A DNA stretch of 64,000 nucleotides from an uncultured Blautia sp. (GCA_946557785.1 CAMNTH010000012.1:25002-89001), one strand, 5' to 3'. Positions 45,556-55,800 are shown, numbered from the stretch's first letter. Notes: generated from the letters alone by a model not told the origin. Program-made: numbers and translations.

Positions 45556-47316
45556 ATGCTGAAAACACTACTTGCCCAGGTCAAGGAATTTAAGAAAGAT
45601 TCCCTGCTTACACCTCTTTTCATGATACTTGAGGTGCTCATGGAAACCCTTATCCCCCTGGTCATGGCCTCCATTATTGATGATGGTGTGGAGACCGGAG
45701 ATATCCGCCACATCTGTTATATGGGTGCGCTGATGGCGGTTCTTGCCCTTCTTGGACTCCTGACAGGAATCCTGGGCGGCAAATACGGAGCCCGGGCGTC
45801 CACAGGTTTTGCCCGTAATCTGCGCAGCGCCATGTACGAAAATATCCAGGCTTTTTCCTTTTCCAACATTGACAAATACAGCACTGCAGGGCTGATCACC
45901 CGCTTAACTACAGATGTCACAAACCTTCAGAATGCTTATCAGATGATCCTGCGCATGTGTACCCGCGCCCCTGCAAGTCTCATCTGTGCCATGACCATGG
46001 CGTTCCTTGTTAATGCAAAGCTTGCCAGCATCTACCTTATAGCTGTTATTTTCCTGGCATGTGTCCTTTTATACATCATGACACATGCAACCAAATACTT
46101 CCAGGCGGTATTCCGCAAATATGACGATTTAAATGCCAGCGTCCAGGAAAACATCGCCGGTATCCGCGTTGTAAAAGCTTATGTGCGGGAAGATTACGAA
46201 ACCACCAAGTTCCAGGCCGCCTGCAATAAGGTATACGAAATGTTTATCAAAGCAGAAAAGCTGGTTGTCTGCAATATGCCTGTCATGCAGTTTACGGTCT
46301 ACACATGTATCCTTGGAATCAGCTGGCTTGGTGCCAAAATGATCGTGGGAAATACCCTTACTACAGGAGAGCTTATGAGCCTTCTGGCCTACTGTATGAA
46401 CATCCTTATGAGCCTGATGATGCTCTCTATGGTATTTGTTATGGTAACTATGAGCATGGCAAGTGCGGAACGTATCACTGAGGTCATCAACGAGAAAACT
46501 AACCTTTGTAATCCGCAAGAACCCATCACAGAAATCCCGGATGGAAGTATTGTATTCCAGCATGTGGATTTCAGCTATAAAAAAGAAAGCCAGGAGCCTG
46601 TATTAAAGGATATCAGTCTTTCCATCCGCTCCGGCGAAACCATCGGGATCATCGGGGGTACCGGAAGCGCCAAATCCAGCCTGGTAAGCCTCATCAGCCG
46701 TCTTTATGACGTAACTTCCGGTTCTGTCAGCGTAGGAGGCATTGACGTCCGCAGGTATGATATGGATTCCTTAAGAAATCAGGTATCTGTTGTACTTCAA
46801 AAAAATGTCCTGTTTTCCGGTACCATTTTAGACAACCTCCGCTGGGGAAATAAAAATGCCACGGAGGAAGAATGCCGCCACGCCTGCCGGCTTGCCTGTG
46901 CAGATGATTTTATCCAGCAGATGCCTGACAAATACCATACTTATATTGAGCAGGGCGGAACCAACGTATCCGGCGGTCAGAAGCAGCGTCTATGCATTGC
47001 CAGGGCACTTTTGAAAAAGCCGAAAATCCTTATTCTGGACGACTCCACCAGTGCTGTAGATACTGCCACTGATGCACGCATCCGCAAAGCCTTTGCAGAA
47101 GAAATTCCGGATACCACAAAGCTGATCATCGCTCAGAGAATTTCCAGCATCCAAAATGCTGACCGCATCATCGTTATGGACAATGGACGGGTAGCTGCCT
47201 TCGGAACGCACGAAGAGCTTCTTGCCTCAGAACCCATTTACCAGGAAGTTTATCATTCCCAAACACAGGGCGGCGGCGATTTTGACCATTCCAGTACAGG
47301 AGGTGACCAGGCATGA
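45556..47316 (+). CDS. ABC exporter half-transporter, degenerate-site subunit
   Basis: 586 residues from ATG 45556, behind AAAGGAG. Six-helix type I exporter domain (about 20-310), then the nucleotide-binding domain: Walker A GGTGSAKSSL with Ala instead of Gly before the Lys, signature VSGGQKQRL, and Walker B ILILDDSTSAVD with Asp where the catalytic Glu normally is. Such a degenerate site is usual in one half of heterodimeric exporters (LmrCD, TM287/288 type). The partner overlaps by four bases. Confidence 0.92.
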   Translation: MLKTLLAQVKEFKKDSLLTPLFMILEVLMETLIPLVMASIIDDGVETGDIRHICYMGALMAVLALLGLLTGILGGKYGARASTGFARNLRSAMYENIQAFSFSNIDKYSTAGLITRLTTDVTNLQNAYQMILRMCTRAPASLICAMTMAFLVNAKLASIYLIAVIFLACVLLYIMTHATKYFQAVFRKYDDLNASVQENIAGIRVVKAYVREDYETTKFQAACNKVYEMFIKAEKLVVCNMPVMQFTVYTCILGISWLGAKMIVGNTLTTGELMSLLAYCMNILMSLMMLSMVFVMVTMSMASAERITEVINEKTNLCNPQEPITEIPDGSIVFQHVDFSYKKESQEPVLKDISLSIRSGETIGIIGGTGSAKSSLVSLISRLYDVTSGSVSVGGIDVRRYDMDSLRNQVSVVLQKNVLFSGTILDNLRWGNKNATEEECRHACRLACADDFIQQMPDKYHTYIEQGGTNVSGGQKQRLCIARALLKKPKILILDDSTSAVDTATDARIRKAFAEEIPDTTKLIIAQRISSIQNADRIIVMDNGRVAAFGTHEELLASEPIYQEVYHSQTQGGGDFDHSSTGGDQA

Positions 47317-49154
47317 CCAAAAGTAAACTTCTTAAACGCCTGTTTCAGTATGTTGCCAGGAAGTACCGATACCACATTCTTCTGGTCATCCTGTGCATCT
47401 TCATCAGTGTCCTTGCCAATGTCCAGGGAACTATGTTTACCAAAACCCTCATTGACCAGTATATCCTTCCCCTTCTGGGAACGGATACCCCTGATTTCGG
47501 TCCTCTGGGGCTTGCCATCGGAAAAGTAGCCTGTTTTTATGCTATCGGCGTACTTTCCACCTATACTTATAACCGTATCATGATCTATGTAAGCCAGGGG
47601 ACTCTCCGGGATCTTAGAAATGATCTGTTTGCAGCAATGGAAACCCTGCCTGTGAAGTACTTTGACACCCATCCCCACGGCGACATCATGTCCATTTATA
47701 CCAATGACATTGATACGCTCCGACAGATGATCAGCCAAAGCATTCCCCAGCTTTTTTCCAGTGTCATCACCATTATAAGCGTTTTTATAAGTATGATCAT
47801 CCTGAATGTCCCTCTTACGATCCTGACATTGGTCATGGTGGCTCTAATGCTCACTGTCAGCCGCCGCCTGGCAGGATTAAGCGGCAAATATTTTCTTGCA
47901 CAGCAGAAAAATCTGGGCGCAATTAACGGTTATATTGAGGAAATGATGGAAGGGCAAAAGGTTGTAAAGGTATTCTGCCATGAAGAAGAGAGCCTTGCCA
48001 GATTTCATGAACTAAATGACAGGCTTTTTGAAAGTGCGGATAATGCCAACAAATTTGCCAATATCTTAATGCCTACAGTAGCCCAGCTTGGAAATGTCAG
48101 CTATGTGCTTTGTGCCATCCTGGGCGGAATCCTTGCTATTAATGGCTTCGGCGGCTTTACCCTGGGAGGCCTTGCAAGCTTTCTCACCTTTAACAAGAGC
48201 TTTAACCATCCCATTAATCAGGTAAGCCAGCAGTTCAACAGCATTGTTATGGCTCTCGCAGGCGCCAGGCGTGTATTTGACCTTCTGGATGAAGACAGGG
48301 AGACTGATGAAGGCTATGTCACACTGGTTAATGTTACGGAAAAAGACGGAAAGCTCATAGAATCAGAAAAACGTACAGGACGCTGGGCATGGAAACATTT
48401 TCACAAAGCAGACAATACCACGGATTATGTGGAATTAAAGGGTGATATGGTTCTGGACGGCGTAGATTTTGGCTACAATCCTGACAAGATCGTTCTTCAC
48501 GATGTAAAAATGTACGCAACCCCAGGACAAAAGATTGCATTTGTAGGTTCCACAGGCGCAGGAAAAACAACGATCACCAACCTTCTGAACCGTTTTTACG
48601 ATATACAGGACGGCAAGATCCGCTATGATAGTATTAACATTAATAAGATCAAAAAAGCAGATCTCCGCCGTTCTATGGGAATCGTTCTCCAGGATACCAA
48701 CCTGTTCACTGCCACAGTAATGGAAAATATCCGTTACGGTAAGCTGGATGCTGCGGACGAAGAAGTAATCGCAGCCGCCAAGCTTGCCAATGCGGACGGC
48801 TTTATCCGGCGTCTTCCTGACGGCTACAACACCATGCTGAAAAACAACGGATCCAATCTAAGCCAGGGACAGCGCCAGCTCCTTTCCATTGCCCGGGCTG
48901 CTGTTGCAGATCCTCCTGTCTTGATCCTGGACGAAGCAACCAGCTCTATAGATACCCGTACAGAGAAGCTGGTGCAGGACGGAATGGACAAACTGATGCA
49001 GGGAAGAACTACCTTTGTCATTGCGCACAGGCTTTCTACCGTGCGCAACAGCGACTGTATCATGGTCCTGGAGCAGGGACGCATTATTGAGCGCGGTTCC
49101 CACGAGGAACTTCTTGGAGAAAAAGGAAAATATTACCAGTTATATAACGGCTAG
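47313..49154 (+). CDS. ABC exporter half-transporter, canonical-site subunit
   Basis: 613 residues. Type I exporter membrane domain (six helices, about 20-320), an insert of around 40 residues between the domains, then the ATPase with Walker A GSTGAGKTTI, signature LSQGQRQLL and Walker B VLILDEATSSID with the catalytic Glu. Heterodimer partner of the upstream subunit. Multidrug or peptide export is likely given the MarR control; substrate unknown. Confidence 0.92.
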   Translation: MTKSKLLKRLFQYVARKYRYHILLVILCIFISVLANVQGTMFTKTLIDQYILPLLGTDTPDFGPLGLAIGKVACFYAIGVLSTYTYNRIMIYVSQGTLRDLRNDLFAAMETLPVKYFDTHPHGDIMSIYTNDIDTLRQMISQSIPQLFSSVITIISVFISMIILNVPLTILTLVMVALMLTVSRRLAGLSGKYFLAQQKNLGAINGYIEEMMEGQKVVKVFCHEEESLARFHELNDRLFESADNANKFANILMPTVAQLGNVSYVLCAILGGILAINGFGGFTLGGLASFLTFNKSFNHPINQVSQQFNSIVMALAGARRVFDLLDEDRETDEGYVTLVNVTEKDGKLIESEKRTGRWAWKHFHKADNTTDYVELKGDMVLDGVDFGYNPDKIVLHDVKMYATPGQKIAFVGSTGAGKTTITNLLNRFYDIQDGKIRYDSININKIKKADLRRSMGIVLQDTNLFTATVMENIRYGKLDAADEEVIAAAKLANADGFIRRLPDGYNTMLKNNGSNLSQGQRQLLSIARAAVADPPVLILDEATSSIDTRTEKLVQDGMDKLMQGRTTFVIAHRLSTVRNSDCIMVLEQGRIIERGSHEELLGEKGKYYQLYNG

Positions 49155-49161
49155 ATACCCA

Positions 49162-49204
49162 AAAGGCCTGTGCAAAACCTTTCCGGTTTCTGCACAGGTC
49201 TTTC
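49162..49204 (+). terminator. Terminator of the MarR-ABC exporter operon
   Basis: GGCCTGTGCA-AACC pairs with GGTT-TGCACAGGTC (small internal mismatch), followed by TTTC. Works moderately in either direction. Confidence 0.75.
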
Positions 49205-49284
49205 ATTACGTTCATACCTTTATTTCTTTGTCTCTTCCCTCACCATAATGCAGGAACCTGGTACGATTAGTGATTAATCCTCTT

Positions 49285-49319
49285 AAAGGAGGAGCAAAGT
49301 CATGAAACCTAATAAATAG
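49285..49319 (+). other. Strong ribosome site with a five-codon mini-ORF (MKPNK)
   Basis: AAAGGAGG (49285-49292), nine bases, then ATG AAA CCT AAT AAA TAG. It lies in the 291-base gap between the ABC exporter and the minus-strand sigma-like gene. Nothing else was recognised in the gap; this could be a leader peptide or the stub of a lost gene. Confidence 0.35.
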
Positions 49320-49445
49320 TTTATTGGACATATGCTTAACAAACAAATCTGCTGTTTTTCCTTATAGTTAATCACATACAGTTATCATTGGAATCCTCAT
49401 TGAATGGAGAACAATCTAGAGTACTCCCCTATAATATAAAATAAC

Positions 49446-50219
49446 CTATTTATCATCTCCTGTCAGGCGCAGAACATCTTTCATCTCCTCCACGTCCATA
49501 TCCAGGATAATTGCCAGTTCATTTACACTGAATTTCGCATCCTCATCTTCTTCATCTTCCGAAAGCTCCCGAATAGCATGGTCCAGCTTCTCAACCCTGG
49601 CTACAATGGAATCGTCACGAAGCTTCTGTTCGGTCTGCTCCTCAATCACCTGTCTGATTCCCAGGCGGATCTCCCGGCGCAGCCAGGCATCATCCTTACC
49701 TATGGCATCCGGCCGGTTCAAGGCATCCAAAAGGCATAAATTTCCTTCCTGAATCAGATCTGCCAGAAAGATTTCCTCGCAGTTCATTTCTACAGCAATA
49801 TCTGCAGCCACAGGAAGATATAATTCTGCAAGCTCTTTGCGAGCTTTATGAGCATCCTTGGGTTCCCCTGCAAGAGCTTTAAAAAGCTCCTCTGCTTCCA
49901 GCCCGGTTCTGTCTCCGGTCAGAAGCCCGGCCCGGTATTCTTTAAGATAGCGTTCTTCTTCCTGTGTAAGAGGAACCTTTTCCTTGATCGGGGCTTCTTC
50001 TGCCTGCTCTTTTTCCACGCTCTCCTCATCCGAGATTTCCAGCCCGTCGATTCGGATTCCCTGCGTCTTTAAATACTGCAGTATTTTCAAAAGCTGTCCC
50101 TTATCCAGCTCCATTCCAGAAAAGAAATCTCTCACCTGGCTTCCTTCCAGAACCCCATTGCTTTCCTCTGCTTTTTTACAAAGCTCCACCAGCTTCATCT
50201 GAAATTCCTGAACATCCAT
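49446..50219 (-). CDS. Degenerate sigma-70-like protein lacking region 4
   Basis: 257 residues. Residues 1-65 resemble sigma region 1.1 (KLVELCKKAEESNGVLEGSQ...LLKILQYLKTQGIRIDGLE). After an acidic linker, residues 125-205 resemble regions 1.2-2 (ARKELAELYLPVAADIA, LADLIQEGNLCLLDAL, WLRREIRLGIRQVIEEQ). The C-terminus resembles region 3 (FSVNELAIILDMDVEEMKDVLRL). The promoter-melting aromatic motif is not conserved and the -35-binding region 4 is absent, with a normal stop. It may be a sigma mimic or a core-polymerase binding factor; function unknown. Upstream of the FGGY kinase only by genome order. Confidence 0.65.
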   Translation of the reverse strand: MDVQEFQMKLVELCKKAEESNGVLEGSQVRDFFSGMELDKGQLLKILQYLKTQGIRIDGLEISDEESVEKEQAEEAPIKEKVPLTQEEERYLKEYRAGLLTGDRTGLEAEELFKALAGEPKDAHKARKELAELYLPVAADIAVEMNCEEIFLADLIQEGNLCLLDALNRPDAIGKDDAWLRREIRLGIRQVIEEQTEQKLRDDSIVARVEKLDHAIRELSEDEEDEDAKFSVNELAIILDMDVEEMKDVLRLTGDDK

Positions 50220-50257
50220 TATCTAATACTCTCCATTTCCGCACAGCTATCTATCTT

Positions 50258-51862
50258 TTACCAGATACCGGAATCTACTGCTGCTCTTTCAATAGAGATT
50301 CCTTTCATATAACGTTCCATGAAGGCATTATAGCCTGCAACACCCTTTGGATTTGGTGCAAGAGTGCTTCCCTCATTACCTGCAAATACTTTTTCATCAA
50401 GGAAATGCTCCAAAGTTTCCCCTTCTTGTTTATTGATCAGGTAAGAAGCCAAAAGTGCAATTCCCCATGCGCCGCCTTCTCCTGCAGTAGACATCACGGA
50501 AACAGGGGCATTTACAGCATCTGCAAGAATCTGCTGCCCTACTCCTTCAGTCTTAAACAGACCGCCATGTCCCAAAAGCTTATCAATCTTTACATTTTCC
50601 TTTTCCAGAAGAATATTTAAACCTACGCGCATTGCACCCAGGCAGGTATACAGGTTGTTCCGCATAAAGTTTGCAAGGGTAAATCTGCTCTCCGGAGAAC
50701 GGACAAACAGCGGGCGTCCTTCTTCAAATCCGGTCATATGCTCCCCCGAAAAATAGCAGTAGGACAGAAGGCCGCCGCAGTCTTCATCCCCTTCAAGAGC
50801 TTTATTATAAAGGGTTCCAAAAAGCTTGTTCATGTCCACTTCCATGCCCATGGCTTCTGCAAACTCCTTAAATACGCTAACCCAGGCATTCAGATCAGAG
50901 GTACAGTTATTGGAATGCGCCATGGCAACCAGGTCACCTGCAGGAGTTGTTACCATATCAATCTCTTTATAAGGCTTGCTCAGTTCCTTTTCCAGAACAA
51001 TCATAGCGAAAACGGAGGTTCCTGCGGAAACATTTCCTGTGCGCTGTTTTACACTGTTGGTTGCAACCATACCTGTGCCTGCATCGCCCTCAGGAGGACA
51101 CATAGGAATTCCTGCTTTCAGCTTGCCGGAAACATCCAAAAGCTTTGCACCTTCCTCCGTGAGCATGCCCGCATCCTCTCCTGCAACCAGTGCCTTGGGC
51201 ATAATGTCACGGAGCTTCCAGGAAAGTCCCTCCAAAGCTATAAGGTCGTTGAATTTCTGAACCATTTCCTCATTGTAGTCCTTTGCCGCAATATCAATGG
51301 GGAACATGCCTGCAGCATCACCGATCCCAAGAACTCTGCGTCCAGTCAGTTTCCAATGGACATAAGCTTCCAGTGTGGTAATATAATCAATATCCTTTAC
51401 ATGCTCTTCTTTATTCAAAATTGCCTGATACAAATGGGCAATACTCCATCTCTGCGGAATATTGTACTGGAACAGATCCATCAGTTTCTCCGACGCTTCC
51501 CCTGTAATATTATTTCTCCAGGTACGGAAGGGCACCATCAGCTCTCCTTCTTTATTAAAAGGCATATAGCCGTGCATCATAGCGCTGATACCCAATGCAC
51601 CTACGCTCTCTAACTCCACGCCGTATTTTTCCTTCACGTCCAAAGCCATTGCCTGATAGCTGCCCTGCAGGCCCCTCCAGATTTCATCCAGGCTGTAAGT
51701 CCAGATACCGTCCACATAACTGTTTTCCCAGTCATAGCTTCCGGAAGCGATAGGTTCATTTTTGTCATCTACCAGCACTGCCTTAATCCTGGTGGAACCA
51801 AATTCAATCCCAAGTGCAGTGCGGCTGCTTAAAATTGCTTCTTTTGCGTTGTTCATACTCAT
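50258..51862 (-). CDS. FGGY-family carbohydrate kinase
   Basis: 534 residues from ATG 51862, behind GGGAGG. The N-terminal ATPase fold is [16 protein letters not shown]; the C-terminal half has [12 protein letters not shown] and [25 protein letters not shown] kinases phosphorylate pentoses, pentuloses or glycerol; the substrate cannot be read here, though the nearby importer and AraR-like regulator suggest a pentose or furanose. It has its own extended -10 promoter and follows the importer's terminator. Confidence 0.9.
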   Translation of the reverse strand: MSMNNAKEAILSSRTALGIEFGSTRIKAVLVDDKNEPIASGSYDWENSYVDGIWTYSLDEIWRGLQGSYQAMALDVKEKYGVELESVGALGISAMMHGYMPFNKEGELMVPFRTWRNNITGEASEKLMDLFQYNIPQRWSIAHLYQAILNKEEHVKDIDYITTLEAYVHWKLTGRRVLGIGDAAGMFPIDIAAKDYNEEMVQKFNDLIALEGLSWKLRDIMPKALVAGEDAGMLTEEGAKLLDVSGKLKAGIPMCPPEGDAGTGMVATNSVKQRTGNVSAGTSVFAMIVLEKELSKPYKEIDMVTTPAGDLVAMAHSNNCTSDLNAWVSVFKEFAEAMGMEVDMNKLFGTLYNKALEGDEDCGGLLSYCYFSGEHMTGFEEGRPLFVRSPESRFTLANFMRNNLYTCLGAMRVGLNILLEKENVKIDKLLGHGGLFKTEGVGQQILADAVNAPVSVMSTAGEGGAWGIALLASYLINKQEGETLEHFLDEKVFAGNEGSTLAPNPKGVAGYNAFMERYMKGISIERAAVDSGIW

Positions 51863-51938
51863 GTAAAAGCCTCCCGTAAATATTTTTTTATTTTCCCCGG
51901 ACAGAGGTTCTCTCTGCCGCAAATACATTGTCCACTCT

Positions 51939-51947
51939 ATTATATCA
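51939..51947 (-). promoter_or_regulatory. Extended -10 promoter for the FGGY kinase
   Basis: Minus-strand TG-A-TATAAT (TATAAT at 51939-51944); no convincing -35. Leader about 70 bases. Confidence 0.5.
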
Positions 51948-52013
51948 AAAATCCTGCCTATACACGATACCTTTTTTTACTTTTTTTGCATCCTTTCTAT
52001 CCTTTCTGCATCC

Positions 52014-52049
52014 AAAAAAATGGGCCCGCAAGATACACGGTACCCATTT
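52014..52049 (-). terminator. Terminator of the sugar importer operon
   Basis: AAATGGG / CCCATTT stem with inner CCG/CGG pairing, ending in seven T on the minus strand, nine bases after the last permease gene. Confidence 0.8.
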
Positions 52050-52058
52050 TCCCATTTT

Positions 52059-53081
52059 TTATTTTTTTCGCGATTTTACCATTGCAAAAATACTCTGCAA
52101 TACAATAAAGAAACATAAAAGCGCTGCAACCGCAATGTTGGACCAGGAGCTTAAAAGCTTTCCGTTTGTTTTAACAAGCGTAGAAATGGTACCTGTGATC
52201 ATAACTCCAAAGAAGGAACCAACCACATTTCCCACACCACCAGTCAGCAGCGTACCTCCGATAACGGCTGATGCAATGGCATCCATTTCAAGCCCGGTTG
52301 CATGAGCCACACTGGCTGACATCGTATTCATACAGAAACAGATTCCGCCGATGGAGCAAAGGAATGAAGAAAGGATATAAGCTTTCAGCTTTGTCTTTTT
52401 TACATCCAGACCCATCATTGCCGCAGACTGCTCACTTCCCCCCACTGCATAAAGGCTGCGTCCGAACTTGGTATAGCGAAGCACAAGGAAGATCACCACC
52501 AGAACTACCAGTGCAATAATAACCGGGATCCGCACAAAAGGAATCTGAAGCTTTCCTTTTTTGTTTAGGTAAGCGCCGATCTCAAAAGGAATCTGAAACT
52601 TCATATTTGCCAGCTTTACAAATAATTCATTACTGCGGATCGACACCTGGTCGGAACAGATCACAGCCGTCATACCACGGGCAAAGAACATTCCTGCCAT
52701 GGTAACGATGAAGGGCTGAATATCCAGATAACCGATAAAAAATCCCTGTACTGCACCAAAGACGATTCCCATAAGAAGCACCAGGATACACAGAACTGCT
52801 GCGTTCATTCCTTTGTGCTCCATCCCCACTGCCAGAATCATACAATCCAGTGCAATGAGAGAACCTACGGAAATATCAATTCCGCCGGTAAGCATGACAC
52901 AGGTCATGCCGCATGCCACGCACAAAAGCCCGGAATTATTGATCAGAATATTCAGAAACGTCTGGAGGTGTGTAAAGCCCTTATCTCCGTAAACCACACA
53001 GCCAGCCGCATACATCACCACAAACAGCGCAATGGTAATAAGCAGCAGCACGGTATTGCTATTCATTGATTTCTTTTTCAT
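52059..53081 (-). CDS. Sugar ABC permease, YjfF-like
   Basis: 340 residues, about eight or nine helices. Conserved permease loop: MLTGGIDISVGSLIALDCMILAVGM, and the EAA-type region near GLDVKKTKLKAYILSSFL. In E. coli YtfQRT-YjfF two different permeases form the galactofuranose importer; the same arrangement is seen here. Last gene of the operon, five bases after the other permease. Confidence 0.9.
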   Translation of the reverse strand: MKKKSMNSNTVLLLITIALFVVMYAAGCVVYGDKGFTHLQTFLNILINNSGLLCVACGMTCVMLTGGIDISVGSLIALDCMILAVGMEHKGMNAAVLCILVLLMGIVFGAVQGFFIGYLDIQPFIVTMAGMFFARGMTAVICSDQVSIRSNELFVKLANMKFQIPFEIGAYLNKKGKLQIPFVRIPVIIALVVLVVIFLVLRYTKFGRSLYAVGGSEQSAAMMGLDVKKTKLKAYILSSFLCSIGGICFCMNTMSASVAHATGLEMDAIASAVIGGTLLTGGVGNVVGSFFGVMITGTISTLVKTNGKLLSSWSNIAVAALLCFFIVLQSIFAMVKSRKK

Positions 53082-53086
53082 CTGTC

Positions 53087-54142
53087 CTACCCCCTTGCCA
53101 ATGCACGCTTTGCAGCTCGTTTGCTCATATACTGCTTAAACGGAGGAGCCTGAACGGCTACGATAATAATTACGATCACTGCCTTATATACAGGAGCCTG
53201 ATCCGAGGATACACCAATAGCATACAAGGTTGTCGTAATCGCCTGAATGGTATATGCGCCAATAATGGAGCCTGCAAGATTAAATTTACCGCCTCCAAGG
53301 CTGTTTCCGCCAAGGGCAACTGCAAGAATGGCGTCCAGCTCATAATTAAGTCCGATATTATTGGTATCTGCGGAAGAGATCCGGGACGCATTTACAATCC
53401 CTGCAATTCCAGCGCACAAGCCGCAGATAATATAGCAAAGAAGAATGATCTTCCTGGAATTAAGCCCTGCGATCCTGGATGCTTTTTTATTGATACCAAC
53501 ACTTTGAATATACAGTCCCAACGCAGTTTTCTTCAGCAGGATCGTTGTAACAGCCACGCACACTGCAGCTATAATAATGGGCGTAGGAATAAATCCCAGA
53601 TATCCGCCAAGAACCTTAAAGGATTTATCACGGATATAAACGATCAGGTTGTTGCAAAGAAGAAGGCCTACGGCTCTTGCTGCAGAGAACAGGATCAGCG
53701 TGGCTACCATTGGCTGAATGTCCAGGTAGGCCACCAGGAAGCCATTAAATGCACCACAGACGCATCCCAGAAAAATGCCTGCCAAAAGGCCAACCACCAG
53801 CGGAACCTGCAGTTCATTGGCGGATGATACGCCAAAGCCTGCCAGCAGCATGCAGCACATAGCTGCAGACAGAGACATAACAGAACCTACGGAAATATCG
53901 GTTCCTGCAGAAGACGATACTACCAAAGTCATGCCCACTGCCAGAATAGCGACTTCACTGCCTCTGTTTAAAACATCAATGAGACGTCCGTACAATACTC
54001 CATTTCTAAGAGAAATGGAGAAAAAGCTAAACGCAAAATTACCACAGGCCGCATCATAAATCACATTTACAAGCATTACCAGCAGCATACAGAAAATCGG
54101 CAGGAATAATGTCTGCTTTGTAAGTTTTTTTAGTTTATTCAT
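53087..54142 (-). CDS. Sugar ABC permease, YtfT-like
   Basis: 351 residues from ATG 54142, after AGGAGGTGA. About nine helices with the family loop SSSAGTDISVGSVMSLSAAMCC and IAGLNSRKIILLCYIICG. It overlaps the ATPase gene by eight bases, so expression is coupled. The longer start at 54160 lies upstream of the ribosome site. Confidence 0.9.
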   Translation of the reverse strand: MNKLKKLTKQTLFLPIFCMLLVMLVNVIYDAACGNFAFSFFSISLRNGVLYGRLIDVLNRGSEVAILAVGMTLVVSSSAGTDISVGSVMSLSAAMCCMLLAGFGVSSANELQVPLVVGLLAGIFLGCVCGAFNGFLVAYLDIQPMVATLILFSAARAVGLLLCNNLIVYIRDKSFKVLGGYLGFIPTPIIIAAVCVAVTTILLKKTALGLYIQSVGINKKASRIAGLNSRKIILLCYIICGLCAGIAGIVNASRISSADTNNIGLNYELDAILAVALGGNSLGGGKFNLAGSIIGAYTIQAITTTLYAIGVSSDQAPVYKAVIVIIIVAVQAPPFKQYMSKRAAKRALARG

Positions 54143-55655
54143 CCGTATCACCTCCTGCAATAGCCTGCATTACATGATTCTGAGTCAGTTCGTCCGTAAG
54201 CTCTCCAACCTTTACTCCGTCTCTTAAAACAACCATACGGGAACATGTACGCAGCATTTCTTCAATTTCAGAAGAAATAAAGATAATGCTCTTGCCTTCT
54301 TTCGCAAGCTTTAATACAAGCTTCTGAATCTCGGTCTTTGTACCGATATCAATTCCTCTGGTCGGCTCGTCCAGGATCAGGAAATCCGGGTCTGTAGCCA
54401 GCCAGCGGGCAAGGATCACCTTCTGCTGGTTGCCGCCGGAAAGCTGCCTGATAAGTGTCTCACGGCTTGCAGTCTTAATGCTCAGCATTTCAATATATTT
54501 GTCTGCGATTTCCTGCTGTTCTTTCATGGAAATCTGCCGGAAAACGCCCTGCTTCGCCTGCATGGCCAGAATAATATTTTCTCTTACGGACAGATCCGCA
54601 ATAATCCCCTCTGCCTTACGGTCATCAGGAAGAAGTCCCATGCCAAGCTGCATGGCCTCTATGGGGGCATTGATCTTCACTTCTTTTCCATTTACCTTCA
54701 TGGTACCTGTCTGCGCCTTATCCGCACCGTAAAGTACACGGGCAAGCTCCGTACGTCCTGAGCCAAGAAGTCCTGTAAGACCCACAACCTCGCCTTTTTT
54801 GATGGTAAAGTCAAAGGGTTTAATGGTTCCCTTGTGGCTTAAGCCCTGTGCTTCAATATAATAATCCGCATGGCTTAAATCTACTGCCATATCACCTTTA
54901 ATGCTGGCAAGATCATCAAAATCCTTGCCCATCATGGCTGCAACCAGTTTCACTCTTGGAAGATCGGCAATGGGATATTCTCCCACAAGCTGACCGTTTC
55001 TAAGAACCGTGATCCTGTCACATACTGCATATACCTGTTCCAGGAAATGGGTAACAAAGATAATGCCAACACCCTGGGCTTTTAATTTATTCATCAATAT
55101 AAAAAGCTTCTCAACCTCGTGGTCATCCAGCGAAGAGGTTGGCTCGTCCAGGATCAGGACCTTACATTCCATATCCACAGCACGGGCAATAGCAATCATC
55201 TGCTGAATGGCAAGGGAGAAGTTTTCCAAATTTTCCGTTACATCAATATCTATCTGCAGCTCCTTCATAATCGCTGCCGCTCTGGTATTCATTTCCCTGC
55301 GGTTAATGGTTCCGATTTTTGTACGGGGTTCCCTTCCAATAAAAAGATTCTCTGCCACGCTCAGATTAGGACAAAGATTAACCTCCTGATATACTGTAGA
55401 AATTCCCTTTTTCTGCGCATCCAGAGTGGAATGGTTTACCACCGGCCCCTCAATTCCGTCCACACGGATCTCGCCGCTTTCAAATGCATTGATACCTGTG
55501 AGACATTTAATCAGGGTGGATTTTCCAGCACCATTTTCCCCCATTAATGCATGAATTTCCCCCTGACGCAGAGTGAAGTCCACATGATCAAGTGCCTTAA
55601 CGCCAGGGAAAGTCATGGAAATGCCCCTCATTGTAAGAATAACCTTATTTTCCAT
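54135..55655 (-). CDS. Sugar ABC ATP-binding protein, YtfR-like (two NBDs)
   Basis: 506 residues from ATG 55655, after AAAGGA. First nucleotide-binding domain is complete: GENGAGKSTLIK and VLILDEPTSSLD. The second has a modified Walker A (GLLGSGRTELARVL) but an intact LSGGNQQKVILARWL and LILDEPTRGID, as usual for carbohydrate uptake transporters of this class. Drives the two permeases encoded next. Confidence 0.94.
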   Translation of the reverse strand: MENKVILTMRGISMTFPGVKALDHVDFTLRQGEIHALMGENGAGKSTLIKCLTGINAFESGEIRVDGIEGPVVNHSTLDAQKKGISTVYQEVNLCPNLSVAENLFIGREPRTKIGTINRREMNTRAAAIMKELQIDIDVTENLENFSLAIQQMIAIARAVDMECKVLILDEPTSSLDDHEVEKLFILMNKLKAQGVGIIFVTHFLEQVYAVCDRITVLRNGQLVGEYPIADLPRVKLVAAMMGKDFDDLASIKGDMAVDLSHADYYIEAQGLSHKGTIKPFDFTIKKGEVVGLTGLLGSGRTELARVLYGADKAQTGTMKVNGKEVKINAPIEAMQLGMGLLPDDRKAEGIIADLSVRENIILAMQAKQGVFRQISMKEQQEIADKYIEMLSIKTASRETLIRQLSGGNQQKVILARWLATDPDFLILDEPTRGIDIGTKTEIQKLVLKLAKEGKSIIFISSEIEEMLRTCSRMVVLRDGVKVGELTDELTQNHVMQAIAGGDTDE

Positions 55656-55703
55656 ACTCTTATCCTTTCCCATGCAAAAGGTCTTTGCCCCTTGCATGCA
55701 GTT

Positions 55704-55755
55704 CAAAAAGCAGCGGGCTCAGGGATTCACCCTGAGCCCTCCCATCTGCTTTTTG
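55704..55755 (-). promoter_or_regulatory. Intra-operon hairpin between binding protein and ATPase genes
   Basis: Stem AAAAAGCAG / CTGCTTTTT enclosing a 10-bp GGGCTCAGGG / CCCTGAGCCC stem and ending in five T on the minus strand. Probably a partial terminator and RNA stabiliser that keeps the binding protein more abundant than the transporter. Confidence 0.75.
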
Positions 55756-55800
55756 CTAAATATTTTGGAGAAACATTTTGCTTATCTTATTGACTTATAA

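Noticed and set aside
50738..51613. Plus-strand open frame of 291 codons
   Set aside because: Opposite the FGGY kinase, whose motifs are intact; Cys/His/Ile-rich translation typical of antisense shadow.
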